NCBI RefSeq assembly: GCF_016820495.1
Contig: NZ_JADHDU010000004.1
Coordinates: 1-64,000 of the forward strand
DNA: 64,000 nt
DNA from: Planococcus beigongshangi
GTDB taxonomy: Bacteria > Bacillota > Bacilli > Bacillales_A > Planococcaceae
Direction of reading: 5' to 3'
Position numbers and translations under genes: made by a program. Under the pieces are notes generated by a model. The model saw only the letters and a list, made by a program, of their open reading frames with translations. It was not told the origin of the DNA and ran no database searches. This document shows, one piece after another, positions 43,663 through 51,747 of the stretch (positions are counted from its first letter, which is position 1; each line of letters opens with the position of its first letter).

Positions 43663-44034
43663 ATGCTGACTCTAGTGCCGAGTAAAGACATGAAAACTAT
43701 TGCTGTTGAAATCGAAGGTCGGGTAAACGAAGACGATTTACTGAAACTTGATAAAGTTATACAGGAAAAGTTTGCCGATAAAGGAGAATTTAACGTCTAT
43801 GCCATCCTTTATTATTTTGAGGGCCCTTCTTTTAAAGCATTGGTGGAAGAGATGAAAATTGATGTGAAACGTTGGAGTCAGTACAATAAACTGGCTGTCA
43901 TCAGCGATGATAAAAAGATTGAGAAGTTTGTCGAAGCGGGTGACCTGCTCCCTTCGGTCAAAACGAAGCATTTCGGCATCGACCAGATGGAAGCAGGCTG
44001 GGAATGGATCAGTGAAGAGATGAGCCAAATGTAA
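43663..44034 (+). CDS. SpoIIAA-like STAS-fold protein
   Basis: A 123-residue cytoplasmic protein of the SpoIIAA-like (DUF3478) group. It has an N-terminal strand-turn MKTIAVEIEGRVNEDDL, the YYFEGPSFKALVEE middle and the family ending KHFGIDQMEAGWEWI. These proteins share the STAS/CRAL-TRIO-like fold but lack the phosphorylated Ser of anti-anti-sigma factors. Function unknown. A sigma-B-like promoter suggests stress induction. Start preceded by GGAAGGGG. Confidence 0.87.
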   Translation: MLTLVPSKDMKTIAVEIEGRVNEDDLLKLDKVIQEKFADKGEFNVYAILYYFEGPSFKALVEEMKIDVKRWSQYNKLAVISDDKKIEKFVEAGDLLPSVKTKHFGIDQMEAGWEWISEEMSQM

Positions 44035-44040
44035 TTTGGG

Positions 44041-44278
44041 GCATCTCTTTGCGACGAAGCTAGCGAAGCGGCATCTTTTCAGCCGCGCAGCTGGGCGGGC
44101 TTATGACCCGAAGAGCTGGGCCGCCGGCGTCTGGACAATAAGAAAAGCGAAGGCGCCCGTTAAGCTCTGACAGACATAAGACGGAAAAGCGAATCGGCAT
44201 CTTTTCAGCCGCACAGCTGAGCCGGCTTAGGATCCGGAGAGCTGGGCCGCCGGAGTCTGGACAATAAGAAAAGCGCCT
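44041..44278 (-). repeat. dispersed intergenic repeat, copy C (inverted, two units)
   Basis: Contains GGCTTATGACCCGAAGAGCT (inverse of the copy A/B core), GGGCGCC...GTTAAGCTCTGACAGACATAAGAC, and twice the block AGCTGGGCCGCCGG-N-GTCTGGACAATAAGAAAAGCG, near 44119 and 44241. The first 25 bases hold CTTTGCGACGAAGCTAGCG (44047-44065), whose reverse complement occurs at 52734-52752. Confidence 0.7.
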
Positions 44279-44306
44279 TACACTATAAAAGTGTGAGGCG
44301 CTTTTC
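44268..44306. terminator. terminator-like hairpin at the end of repeat C
   Basis: GAAAAGCGCCTTACACT-N5-AGTGTGAGGCGCTTTTC: a 17-bp stem with one wobble. It probably terminates the STAS transcript. Confidence 0.75.
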
Positions 44307-44445
44307 CTATGGAAAGAGTGTTTTGCGGCAAGCTTTGTATTACACTGAAGATAAGATGAAGAGAAATGCCATTCAGCGGGGCTGCATTTTCCGCTGACCG
44401 TTGAGACGGGATAAAAAAGAGCTTTTGCAGATGGGATGATCATAG

Positions 44446-45648
44446 ATGAAACAGGAACTGGCAATTACATTGAATGATAAATACAAAGAAGGCATTAAAG
44501 CGGGCTATCCGCTATTGACGAAAGATTCGCTGGAGGATAGCAGCCAGTTGACAACAGAAGGGGCTATCCTGAAACTGGAGGACAGACAGGGGCGTTTTGT
44601 CGCAAAAGGCTATTACGGCAATCAAAACAAAGGCATCGGCTGGGTACTGACACGCGATGAAACCGAAGAGATCAATCAGGCATTCTTCGAACGGAGACTG
44701 ACGCGTGCGCTGCGCCATCGCGCGGGGATGTTCGATGATCCGGAAACGACAGCGTTCCGTATGTTCAACGGCGAAGGTGACGGCATCGGGGGAGTCATCA
44801 TCGATTATTATGATGGATTTTTCCTGATCAGCTGGTACAGCGAAGGCGTCTATCAGTTCAAAGAACAACTGGTGGCTGCGCTGCAGAATATAGCTGAGTT
44901 CAGAGGGATCTATGAGAAAAAGCGCTTCGATACCAAAGGCCAATATATTGAAGATGATGACTTTGTCACAGGTGAGCGCGGAGAATTCCCATTGATCGTC
45001 AAAGAAAACGGCGTCAATTATGCGGTTTATTTGAATGACGGAGCAATGACCGGAATTTTCCTGGATCAGCGTGAAGTCCGGCAGGCGATCAAAGAAAATT
45101 ATGCAGCCGGAAAGACGGTCCTGAATACGTTCTCGTATACGGGGGCATTTTCTGTAGCAGCGGCAATGGGCGGGGCAAGTAAGACGACAAGCGTCGATCT
45201 GGCCAAAAGAAGCTCCGCGAAGACGATTGAGCAATTCAGCGTCAACGCCATCGATTACGAGAGCCAGGATATTCTCGTCATGGACGTTTTCAACTACTTC
45301 AAATACGCCAAACGCAAAGAACTGAAATTCGATGTGGTCATCCTCGATCCGCCGAGCTTTGCACGCTCAAAAAAATATACGTTCAGCACATCGAAGGATT
45401 ATACGAACCTGATGAAAGAAGCGATTGCCATCACGGAAGACAAAGGAATCATCGTCGCTTCGACGAACAGTGCTTCGTTCGGCATGAAAAAATTCAAAGT
45501 GTTTATTGATAAAGCGTTCAAGGACCTTGGAAGAAAATACAGCATCGTTGAAGAACGTTCACTCCCAGCCGACTTCCGGGTTGATCCGAAATTTGCAGAA
45601 GGCAATTATTTGAAAGTGCTGTTTGTGAAACTGGGTGAACGAATCTAA
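44446..45648 (+). CDS. 23S rRNA methyltransferase, RlmI/YwbD-like
   Basis: A 400-residue SAM-dependent methyltransferase with an N-terminal PUA domain (about 1-75), a central EEHEE-like domain, and a Rossmann methyltransferase domain. Its motif I is NTFSYTGAFSVAAAMGGA and the catalytic motif is LDPPSFARSK. The architecture is that of RlmI/RlmK and B. subtilis YwbD; which 23S base is modified cannot be read from sequence. It stands alone. Confidence 0.88.
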   Translation: MKQELAITLNDKYKEGIKAGYPLLTKDSLEDSSQLTTEGAILKLEDRQGRFVAKGYYGNQNKGIGWVLTRDETEEINQAFFERRLTRALRHRAGMFDDPETTAFRMFNGEGDGIGGVIIDYYDGFFLISWYSEGVYQFKEQLVAALQNIAEFRGIYEKKRFDTKGQYIEDDDFVTGERGEFPLIVKENGVNYAVYLNDGAMTGIFLDQREVRQAIKENYAAGKTVLNTFSYTGAFSVAAAMGGASKTTSVDLAKRSSAKTIEQFSVNAIDYESQDILVMDVFNYFKYAKRKELKFDVVILDPPSFARSKKYTFSTSKDYTNLMKEAIAITEDKGIIVASTNSASFGMKKFKVFIDKAFKDLGRKYSIVEERSLPADFRVDPKFAEGNYLKVLFVKLGERI

Positions 45649-45661
45649 ATCGCCAGCCCAG

Positions 45662-45682
45662 ACTCTTACGTTGCGTGAGGGT
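45662..45682. promoter_or_regulatory. MerR-type dyad, second copy
   Basis: ACTCTTACG-TTG-CGTGAGGGT shares layout and core with the dyad ahead of the TipAS-type MerR gene (49831-49851). No good -35/-10 boxes accompany it. It lies between the methyltransferase gene and the DUF3817 gene. Confidence 0.4.
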
Positions 45683-45803
45683 AAATGTGGCGAAACTTTG
45701 CAGGCCTGCCGGTTTTTTCTGTGCCATTTTTATGCCGTCCGCTTGTGGTGCCAGAAGCTTCTCTCCTATAATGGGGATATAAGTGAGTGAGGAGTAGAAG
45801 ATA

Positions 45804-46106
45804 TTGAAGAATGCATTAAATCAATTTCGTTTTATGGGAATCATAGAAGGCGGCTCGCTGCTGCTGTTATTATTTATCGCGATGCCGTTGAAATACTTTT
45901 TCGGTATGCCTGAAGTGGTCAGTGTGGTAGGTGCCGTTCACGGCGGCCTGTTTACTGTTTACGTACTGATCACGATTTATGCTACATTTGCCGTAAGATG
46001 GCCGTTCCGCTTTACTGTCGGCGCGATAGCAGTGGCATTTATCCCTTTCGGTAATTTCGTGTTGGACAGAAAACTTGAAAACTGGAAGCAAATGAAAGCT
46101 GCATAA
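45804..46106 (+). CDS. DUF3817 membrane protein
   Basis: A 100-residue protein with three membrane helices (about 10-30, 40-60, 65-85). The FRFMGIIEGGSLLLLLFIAMP start, the central AVHGGLF and the FGNFVLDRKL end are typical of DUF3817. Family function is unknown. Start TTG follows GAGGAGTAGAAG. A MerR-type dyad lies about 120 bp upstream and a terminator downstream. Confidence 0.85.
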   Translation: MKNALNQFRFMGIIEGGSLLLLLFIAMPLKYFFGMPEVVSVVGAVHGGLFTVYVLITIYATFAVRWPFRFTVGAIAVAFIPFGNFVLDRKLENWKQMKAA

Positions 46107-46142
46107 GACACTTGGGGATGAGTTCCCCAGGTGTCTTTTTGT
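46106..46142 (+). terminator. DUF3817 gene terminator
   Basis: AGACACTTGGGG-N7-CCCCAGGTGTCT and a T run. Confidence 0.9.
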
Positions 46143-46210
46143 TTATCAACTGTTTTATAATAGAAGAATCAGTGTTTGCACATAAATAAACCCGTGACGG
46201 AGGATCTGCA

Positions 46211-47422
46211 ATGGCGAACGCAATAAAGACATCTATGGCGGGAAATCCGGTATATCCGGTCATGTTCGCAATCGGCGCTTGCCATTTGCTGAATGATTCC
46301 CTGCAATCGGTCATCCCGGCCATGTTCCCGATTCTTGAAGAAAGCATGGGCTTGACCTTTACACAACTGGGCCTGATCGCTTTTGTATTGAATATCATAT
46401 CTTCATTCATGCAGCCGGTCATCGGGTATATCAGCGATAAAAAGCCGATGCCTTATGCTTTGCCCATCGGCATGGCGAGTTCGTTCGCTGGCATCGCTGG
46501 CATCGCTTTTGGGACAGAATACTGGATGATACTCGTATCCGTCGTTTTCCTCGGTTTCGGCTCAGCTGTCTTCCACCCGGAAGGCTCGCGCGTTTCCTAC
46601 ATGGCGGCGGGTCCGAAAAGAGGACTTGCCCAATCGATTTACCAGGTCGGGGGAAATTCCGGACAGGCCCTGGCACCGCTCATCAGCGCTTTCATACTCG
46701 TACCGCTCGGCCAAACAGGTGCTGCGTTGTTTCTGTTCGTCGCAGCTCTGGGCATTTTCATTTTGAGTAAGATCTCACGTTGGTATAAAGAGCAATTGGA
46801 ACTGGAGAAATTGCAGAAAGTGAAGCGGATACTGCTGTCATCCCTGCCGGAAATGACGCGGAAACAGGTCGGCACTGCGCTGGCTTTATTGCTGGTCATC
46901 ATTTTTGCCCGCTCTTTCTACGTGACGAATATCACCAGCTTCTATATTTTTCATCTGATGGAGGCTTATGGCCTGACCATCCGGCAGGGACAGCTTTATA
47001 TCTTCCTGTTTCTTGGTCTGGGTGCGGCGGGCACGTTCTTTGGCGGACCGCTGGCAGATAGGATCGGACGCAAAAACGTCATCGTGCTGTCGTTGCTTGT
47101 GCCGATTCCACTTGCTTTGGTTCTCCCGTATGTACCGCTGTTCGCAGTTTTGCTTCTGCTCGGGCTGATCGGATTTTTCATCATGCTCAGCTTTTCTGTG
47201 ACTGTCGTTTACGCACAGGAACTCGTGCCGAGCAAAATCGGCACCATGGCGGGCCTCACGGTTGGCCTTGCTTTTGGAATGGGTGCGATCGGCGGCGTTG
47301 CGATTGGTATCCTGATGGATTCGATCGGGGTTTATGAAACGATGGTCGTCGTTTCATTCCTGCCGATTCTCGGACTTGCAGGACTTGGATTGCCGAAGGA
47401 TCGAAAAGTTAAAGCAGCTTGA
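46211..47422 (+). CDS. fsr: MFS transporter, fosmidomycin-resistance (Fsr) type
   Basis: A 403-residue proton-driven efflux pump with 12 membrane helices. The early HLLNDSLQSVIPAMFP, the FGSAVFHPEGSR loop and the MFS loop GGPLADRIGRK are characteristic of Fsr-type exporters, which confer fosmidomycin resistance in E. coli. The natural substrate here is unknown. Start ATG 46211 with GACGGAGGA. A GNAT gene follows within 23 bp. Confidence 0.88.
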   Translation: MANAIKTSMAGNPVYPVMFAIGACHLLNDSLQSVIPAMFPILEESMGLTFTQLGLIAFVLNIISSFMQPVIGYISDKKPMPYALPIGMASSFAGIAGIAFGTEYWMILVSVVFLGFGSAVFHPEGSRVSYMAAGPKRGLAQSIYQVGGNSGQALAPLISAFILVPLGQTGAALFLFVAALGIFILSKISRWYKEQLELEKLQKVKRILLSSLPEMTRKQVGTALALLLVIIFARSFYVTNITSFYIFHLMEAYGLTIRQGQLYIFLFLGLGAAGTFFGGPLADRIGRKNVIVLSLLVPIPLALVLPYVPLFAVLLLLGLIGFFIMLSFSVTVVYAQELVPSKIGTMAGLTVGLAFGMGAIGGVAIGILMDSIGVYETMVVVSFLPILGLAGLGLPKDRKVKAA

Positions 47423-47444
47423 TAAGGGGAAGGATGAGGGTTGG

Positions 47445-48011
47445 ATGAAGAAAAAACAGGAGTTGCCGGAAGTGCCGGAGGAATTTTTTACTGAACGGTT
47501 GAAACTGCGTATGCCGAAAGCTGGTGACGGCAAAGCCGTCAATGCAGCTATAAAAGCATCAATGGATGAATTGAAGCCATGGCTCGGTTTTGCGCAGGAA
47601 GAGCCGACACCGCAGGATACTGAAATCAATGCGATGGAGTCGCATATCCTGTTTTTAAAACGTGAAAACCTGCGCTACCTGATTTTTGATAAAGAAACGG
47701 GTGAATTTATTGGCACGACCGGTTTTCATGATATCGAATGGGAAATCCCGAAAATGGAGATCGGCTACTGGATCTCCACTGTACACAGCGGAAAAGGCTA
47801 TATGATGGAAGCGGTAAGTGCATTGACGGACTTGGCGCTGACCGGTTTCGGCTGCCGGAGGGTTGAAATCCGCTGTGATGCGGAAAATGTGAAAAGCCGT
47901 GCAGTTCCTGAGAAGTTGGGCTATACGCTGGAAGGTGTTCTGAAGAATGATGAGATGTCTGTAGACGGGAAAAGATTGACGGATACATGCATCTACGCCA
48001 AATGCCAATAA
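47445..48011 (+). CDS. GNAT N-acetyltransferase, RimJ/RimL-like
   Basis: A 188-residue acetyltransferase: TERLKLRMPKAGDG at the N terminus, the GTTGFHDIEWEIPKMEIGYWI hairpin, GKGYMMEAVSAL (acetyl-CoA loop), and RAVPEKLGYTLEGVLKNDE, the RimJ/RimL C-terminal pattern. Substrate unknown. It lies in the fsr transcript. Start 47445 follows AAGGATGAGGG; a longer reading inside fsr is rejected. Confidence 0.87.
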   Translation: MKKKQELPEVPEEFFTERLKLRMPKAGDGKAVNAAIKASMDELKPWLGFAQEEPTPQDTEINAMESHILFLKRENLRYLIFDKETGEFIGTTGFHDIEWEIPKMEIGYWISTVHSGKGYMMEAVSALTDLALTGFGCRRVEIRCDAENVKSRAVPEKLGYTLEGVLKNDEMSVDGKRLTDTCIYAKCQ

Positions 48012-48078
48012 TGAAATTATCATCCAGAGAACGTTTTCTTCATCTAAGCTGAATAAAAAACGACAGGGGTCTGAAATT

Positions 48079-49818
48079 ATGGAGAAAAAAGAAGAGAAAG
48101 TCGGTTTAAAGCCGTTCATTTCCCTGATATTATCATTGAAACTACCGAAGGCCGCTTTGATTTTCGGTTTGCTCGCAAGTTTGATCACGACGCTTGTCGG
48201 CCTTGTTGTGCCGTTATTGACGAGAAATCTGGTCGATGGATTTTCGGTTGAATCATTAAGTGCCCCGCTGGTCATCGGCATTGTTGCCGCATTCATCATC
48301 CAGGCCATCATCAATGGCGTATCGATTTACTTGCTGAGTAAAGTGGGGCAGCGGATTGTGGCGGGTCTGCGCGACAAGATGTGGATTCACTTGATCCGCT
48401 TGCGGGTCGGCTATTTTGATCAGCATGCAAGCGGTGAGACGGTCAGCCGGGTGGTCAGTGACACGGGTGTAGTAAGAAACCTGATCACCGACCATTTCCC
48501 GAACTTCATCACAGGCATCGTGTCCATTGTCGGTGCTGTTACGATTCTTTTGATACTTGACTGGAAAATGACGCTGATCATGCTGCTTGCTGTGCCTGTC
48601 ACTGTATTGATCATGATCCCTCTTGGCCGGCGCATGGCTAAAATTTCGCGGACGCTGCAGGATGAGACCGCCGAATTCACAGGCCATGTCCAGCAGACGA
48701 TCAGTGAAGTCCGTCTGATGAAATCTTCCACTGCTGAAATGGTGGAAGAGCGTAAAGGCCTGAATGGTATTCAACAGCTATTCAAGACGGGTATGAGAGA
48801 AGCGAAGATCTATGCGATCATTGCGCCGCTCATGTATGTGGTGATGATGGCGGTCATTGTGACGATCATCGGCTACGGCGGGATACGTGTAGCGGAAGGC
48901 ACGATGTCGACGGGTTCACTTGTGGCATTTCTTCTGTATTTATTCCAGATCATCATGCCCGTTACGACGTTTGCGATGTTCTTTACGGAACTTCAAAAAG
49001 CGAAAGGGGCGACGGAGCGGATCATCGGGATTCTGGAGTTGCCTCTTGAAGAGGGGCAAAAGGGCAAGGAAATGGACATTTCCGGCAAGGCGCTGCGTGT
49101 TTCCGGCGTGACATTTTCCTATGAAACCGGGGAGCCTGTGCTGCGGGATGTAAGCTTTGAAGCGCAGCCTGGCGAAATGATCGCGTTCGCCGGACCGAGC
49201 GGCGGCGGCAAGACGACCGTGTTCGGTTTACTGGAACGCTTTTATGAACCGCAACAGGGACAGATCCTGATCGGCGATGTGCCGATTCAGGAACTTTCGA
49301 TGAATGCGTGGCGTGATCAGATCGGTTACGTGTCCCAGGAATCGGCAATGATGGGCGGAACGGTCCGCGCCAACTTGACGTACGGGCTGCCGGACGCAGA
49401 GAATATTCCGGATGAAGAATTGTGGAATGTCGCGCGCATGGCATATGCCGAAGATTTCATCAGGGAATTTCCGGACGGCCTGGATACACAAGTGGGGGAA
49501 CGCGGCGTCAAATTGTCTGGCGGACAGCGCCAGCGGATCGCCATTGCACGGGCATTCCTGCGCGATCCGAAAATTTTGATGATGGATGAAGCGACGGCAA
49601 GCCTCGACAGCCAGTCAGAGGGGATTGTCCAACAGGCGCTCAGCCGTCTGATGGAAGGGCGCACGACGCTTGTGATTGCACATCGCCTGTCCACCATCGT
49701 GGATGCCGATAAAATCATCTTTATTGAAAAAGGCCGTGTGACCGGAATGGGGACACATAGAGAATTGACTGCATCCCACTCGCTTTACCGCGAATTTGCC
49801 GAACAGCAATTGACGTAG
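48079..49818 (+). CDS. bmrA: multidrug ABC exporter BmrA-like
   Basis: A 579-residue half-transporter: six membrane helices (about 1-320; ASGETVSRV and QDETAEFTG coupling regions), then an ATPase domain with Walker A GPSGGGKTT, Q-loop YVSQES, signature LSGGQRQR and Walker B ILMMDEATASLDSQSE. It aligns throughout with B. subtilis BmrA, a homodimeric drug exporter. The MerR/TipAS gene follows and may respond to the same drugs, though no MerR-type site precedes bmrA itself. Confidence 0.9.
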   Translation: MEKKEEKVGLKPFISLILSLKLPKAALIFGLLASLITTLVGLVVPLLTRNLVDGFSVESLSAPLVIGIVAAFIIQAIINGVSIYLLSKVGQRIVAGLRDKMWIHLIRLRVGYFDQHASGETVSRVVSDTGVVRNLITDHFPNFITGIVSIVGAVTILLILDWKMTLIMLLAVPVTVLIMIPLGRRMAKISRTLQDETAEFTGHVQQTISEVRLMKSSTAEMVEERKGLNGIQQLFKTGMREAKIYAIIAPLMYVVMMAVIVTIIGYGGIRVAEGTMSTGSLVAFLLYLFQIIMPVTTFAMFFTELQKAKGATERIIGILELPLEEGQKGKEMDISGKALRVSGVTFSYETGEPVLRDVSFEAQPGEMIAFAGPSGGGKTTVFGLLERFYEPQQGQILIGDVPIQELSMNAWRDQIGYVSQESAMMGGTVRANLTYGLPDAENIPDEELWNVARMAYAEDFIREFPDGLDTQVGERGVKLSGGQRQRIAIARAFLRDPKILMMDEATASLDSQSEGIVQQALSRLMEGRTTLVIAHRLSTIVDADKIIFIEKGRVTGMGTHRELTASHSLYREFAEQQLT

Positions 49819-49827
49819 ATTTTATGC

Positions 49828-49858
49828 TTGACCTTGACGTTGCGTAAAGGTGTAACGT
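49828..49858 (+). promoter_or_regulatory. MerR-type promoter (19-bp spacer) of the TipAS regulator
   Basis: TTGACC - 19 bp - TAACGT. The over-long spacer contains the dyad ACCTTGACG-TTG-CGTAAAGGT (49831-49851, one mismatch), the classic arrangement by which MerR activators untwist their own promoter. It begins 10 bp after the bmrA stop. Confidence 0.75.
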
Positions 49859-49871
49859 GGACTTATCCCGC

Positions 49872-49972
49872 ATTAACAACAACCCCACTTTAAGAAGTGG
49901 GATGTCAACTGGCTGTAAAAGCCCGATCGGTTCAACTAACATTCAGTGGAAAAGTACACCCACTGAATGAAA
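49872..49972 (+). mobile_element. IS200/IS605 right-end relic (omega-RNA-like)
   Basis: Between the MerR promoter and its gene lie two tight hairpins: CCCACTT-TAAG-AAGTGGG (49884-49901) and CATTCAGTGG-N10-CCACTGAATG (49940-49969). The linker GATGTCAACTGGCTGTAAAA, GCCCGATCGGTTCAACTAA joins them. This resembles the 3' ends of IS200/IS605 elements, which also encode TnpB guide-RNA scaffolds. No tnpA or tnpB is present, so it is a fragment or small non-autonomous copy. The assignment rests on pattern memory, not a search. Confidence 0.55.
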
Positions 49973-49997
49973 TTTCACTTTATCAGGAGGTGAGGAG

Positions 49998-50762
49998 ATG
50001 GAATATACCATTCAGAAGCTGGCGAAATTGGCGGGAGTCAGTACAAGGACGCTTCGGTATTATGACGAAATCGGGTTATTGGCACCGGCCAGGAAAAATT
50101 CAGCGGGATACCGGATATACGGCAGGGAAGAAGTCGATAAGCTGCAGCAGATTCTTTTCTACCGTGAACTCGGGATGGACCTGGACAGTATCCGGAAAAT
50201 CATTTCAGATCCTTCCTTCGACGGACCGGCGGCACTCCGGATGCACCGGGAAAAACTCCTCGCCCGGCGCCGGCAGCTGGATCTCCTGATCATTAATGTG
50301 GAATCCACGATTTCTGCAGCAGAAGGGAAGAGCACAATGGCTGACAATGAAAAATTCAAAGGGTTCAAGCAAAAACTGGTCGATGACAACGAGCGGCAGT
50401 ATGGAGAAGAAATCCGCGGGAAATACGGCGACGATGCAGTCGACAAGTCGAATGCGAAAATGCTCAATATGAGCGAAGAGAAATATGAAGAGTTCCGGCG
50501 TCTTGAGCAGGAAGTGCTGTCAACATTAGCGGAAGCATGTAAGGCGGGAGATCCGGCTGGAGAGCTGGCCCGGAAAGCGGCGGCACTTCATAAAGAATGG
50601 CTGAATTTCACTTGGCCGTCCTACAGCAAGGAAGTACATGCCGGGCTCGCGCAAATGTATGTCGATGATGAGCGCTTTGCTGCTTATTACGAGAAAGCGT
50701 GTGAAGGCGGCGCGAAGTTTTTAAGGGACGCCATACTGATTTATACAGGTTTGGACCAATAA
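49998..50762 (+). CDS. MerR-family regulator with TipAS domain (Mta-like)
   Basis: A 254-residue drug-sensing activator: N-terminal MerR HTH and wing (about 1-70: TIQKLAKLAGVSTRTLRYYDEIGLL), a coiled-coil dimerisation helix (about 75-110), and a C-terminal TipAS antibiotic-binding domain (about 120-250, ending RFAAYYEKACEGGAKFLRDA). It resembles B. subtilis Mta, a global activator of multidrug pumps. The MerR-type promoter upstream implies autoregulation; bmrA next door is a plausible target. Start with AGGAGGTGAGG. Confidence 0.9.
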   Translation: MEYTIQKLAKLAGVSTRTLRYYDEIGLLAPARKNSAGYRIYGREEVDKLQQILFYRELGMDLDSIRKIISDPSFDGPAALRMHREKLLARRRQLDLLIINVESTISAAEGKSTMADNEKFKGFKQKLVDDNERQYGEEIRGKYGDDAVDKSNAKMLNMSEEKYEEFRRLEQEVLSTLAEACKAGDPAGELARKAAALHKEWLNFTWPSYSKEVHAGLAQMYVDDERFAAYYEKACEGGAKFLRDAILIYTGLDQ

Positions 50763-50763
50763 G

Positions 50764-50801
50764 ATCCGGCTGCGAGCTTCTTGTTCGCAACCGGCTTTTA
50801 T
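50764..50801 (+). terminator. MerR gene terminator
   Basis: CCGGCTGCGA...TCGCAACCGG followed by CTTTTA. Confidence 0.8.
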
Positions 50802-50876
50802 TTATTTGCAATAAATTGCTCCTGTTAGTTTCATCTGAAGCTGACAGGGAAAAGCTGTTAAAAAGGAGTTGTGCCG

Positions 50877-51632
50877 ATGGCGGAGACATTAAAAACGCTC
50901 AGCGTAATGAGCTTTAATATTTCTTCAGGTCTGACATTGGATGAAAGCCTCGATCTGGAACTGACTGCATCTGTCATCGAAAAGTCAGGAGCCGATATCG
51001 CAGGACTGCAAGAAGTGGATCAAAACTTCTCGGATCGCACCGATTTCACAGACCAGGTCAAATGGCTGGCGAACCGGCTCGGCATGCATGCCGCTTTCGG
51101 CCCGAACCTGATTGCGTATCCATCGATCGACCGGTTTCCCTTGCAGGCATACGGCAATGCGACCTTCAGCCGGCACCCGGTGAAAAGTTACCGGAATCAC
51201 CTGCTGGAAAAATTGGAGTTGGGGTCGGAAAGCGAGCAGCGCGGTTTGCTGGAAGCGACAATAGAAGTGGAGGGGGAGTCGATTGCGTTTTTCAATACAC
51301 ATCTTTCATTGAACCGAAAGCAATTGAAGCTGAATATTGAAGAGCTGCTCGGAATTATCCGCCAGAAAAAGCTGCCGGCAATCCTTACGGGGGATTTTAA
51401 TGCAGCACCGGATAGCCCCCATATCAAACGGGTGGAAGAAGAGCTCAATAATGTTTTTGAAACAGCTGCCGAGCAGCCGGAAACGTATAAAAAAGAAGGG
51501 GATCATGGGCAAAAGATCGACTATATCTTCTGCAGCAGGCACTGGGAAGTCCTGTCCATGGAGAGAATCGAAACAGAAGCATCTGATCATTGGCCAATTC
51601 TTGCTATTCTGAAATTTCCTCCGGAAGCTTAA
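50877..51632 (+). CDS. endonuclease/exonuclease/phosphatase-family protein (EEP 1)
   Basis: A 251-residue DNase I-like metallohydrolase. Family motifs in order: SFNISSG, GLQEVD (metal Glu), QRGLLEATIE, FFNTHLS, TGDFNAAPDS and the catalytic SDHWPI. No signal peptide. Substrates of this superfamily range from DNA to phosphoinositides and sphingomyelin. It is closely related to the next gene, a tandem duplicate. Start 50877 follows AAGGAG at 8 nt. Confidence 0.87.
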   Translation: MAETLKTLSVMSFNISSGLTLDESLDLELTASVIEKSGADIAGLQEVDQNFSDRTDFTDQVKWLANRLGMHAAFGPNLIAYPSIDRFPLQAYGNATFSRHPVKSYRNHLLEKLELGSESEQRGLLEATIEVEGESIAFFNTHLSLNRKQLKLNIEELLGIIRQKKLPAILTGDFNAAPDSPHIKRVEEELNNVFETAAEQPETYKKEGDHGQKIDYIFCSRHWEVLSMERIETEASDHWPILAILKFPPEA

Positions 51633-51692
51633 CAAACCTTTACAAAACTTTACACCCTTGATACAGTATTTCTCTGTGGGACTTGCTATACT
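51629..51692 (+). promoter_or_regulatory. TTWACA repeat array and extended -10 promoter
   Basis: TTAACA, TTTACA and TTTACA start at 51629, 51639 and 51649, exactly 10 bp apart, followed by TTGATA at 51658. An extended -10, TGCTATACT (51684-51692), has no matching -35. Direct TTWACA repeats are the form of PhoP boxes (or, read on the other strand, WalR-type TGTAAA boxes), and lack of a -35 is typical of activated promoters. Confidence 0.5.
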
Positions 51693-51747
51693 GAAGTCGA
51701 AATTAATCCAGTAAATAAAGCTTGCCCATAGAAAAGGAGAGCAATTC

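Larger units (their letters stand above)
44035..44445. other. intergenic region made of repeats
   Basis: This 411-bp gap is mostly repeat copy C (44041-44278) followed by a strong terminator and the promoter/leader of the methyltransferase gene. Overlapping leftward reading frames arise from repeat sequence and are not genes. Confidence 0.6.

Noticed and set aside
44060-44464. Leftward 134-codon frame
   Set aside because: It is made of repeat copy C. Its translation contains the same motif twice and matches the translation of copy B, which reflects repeat DNA and not a protein family.
49998-50030. TnpB-type guide targeting the MerR ribosome site as a repressor system
   Set aside because: The sequence after an IS605 right end is by definition the insertion site, so its match to the downstream leader is not evidence of targeting; no TnpB-like protein is present.
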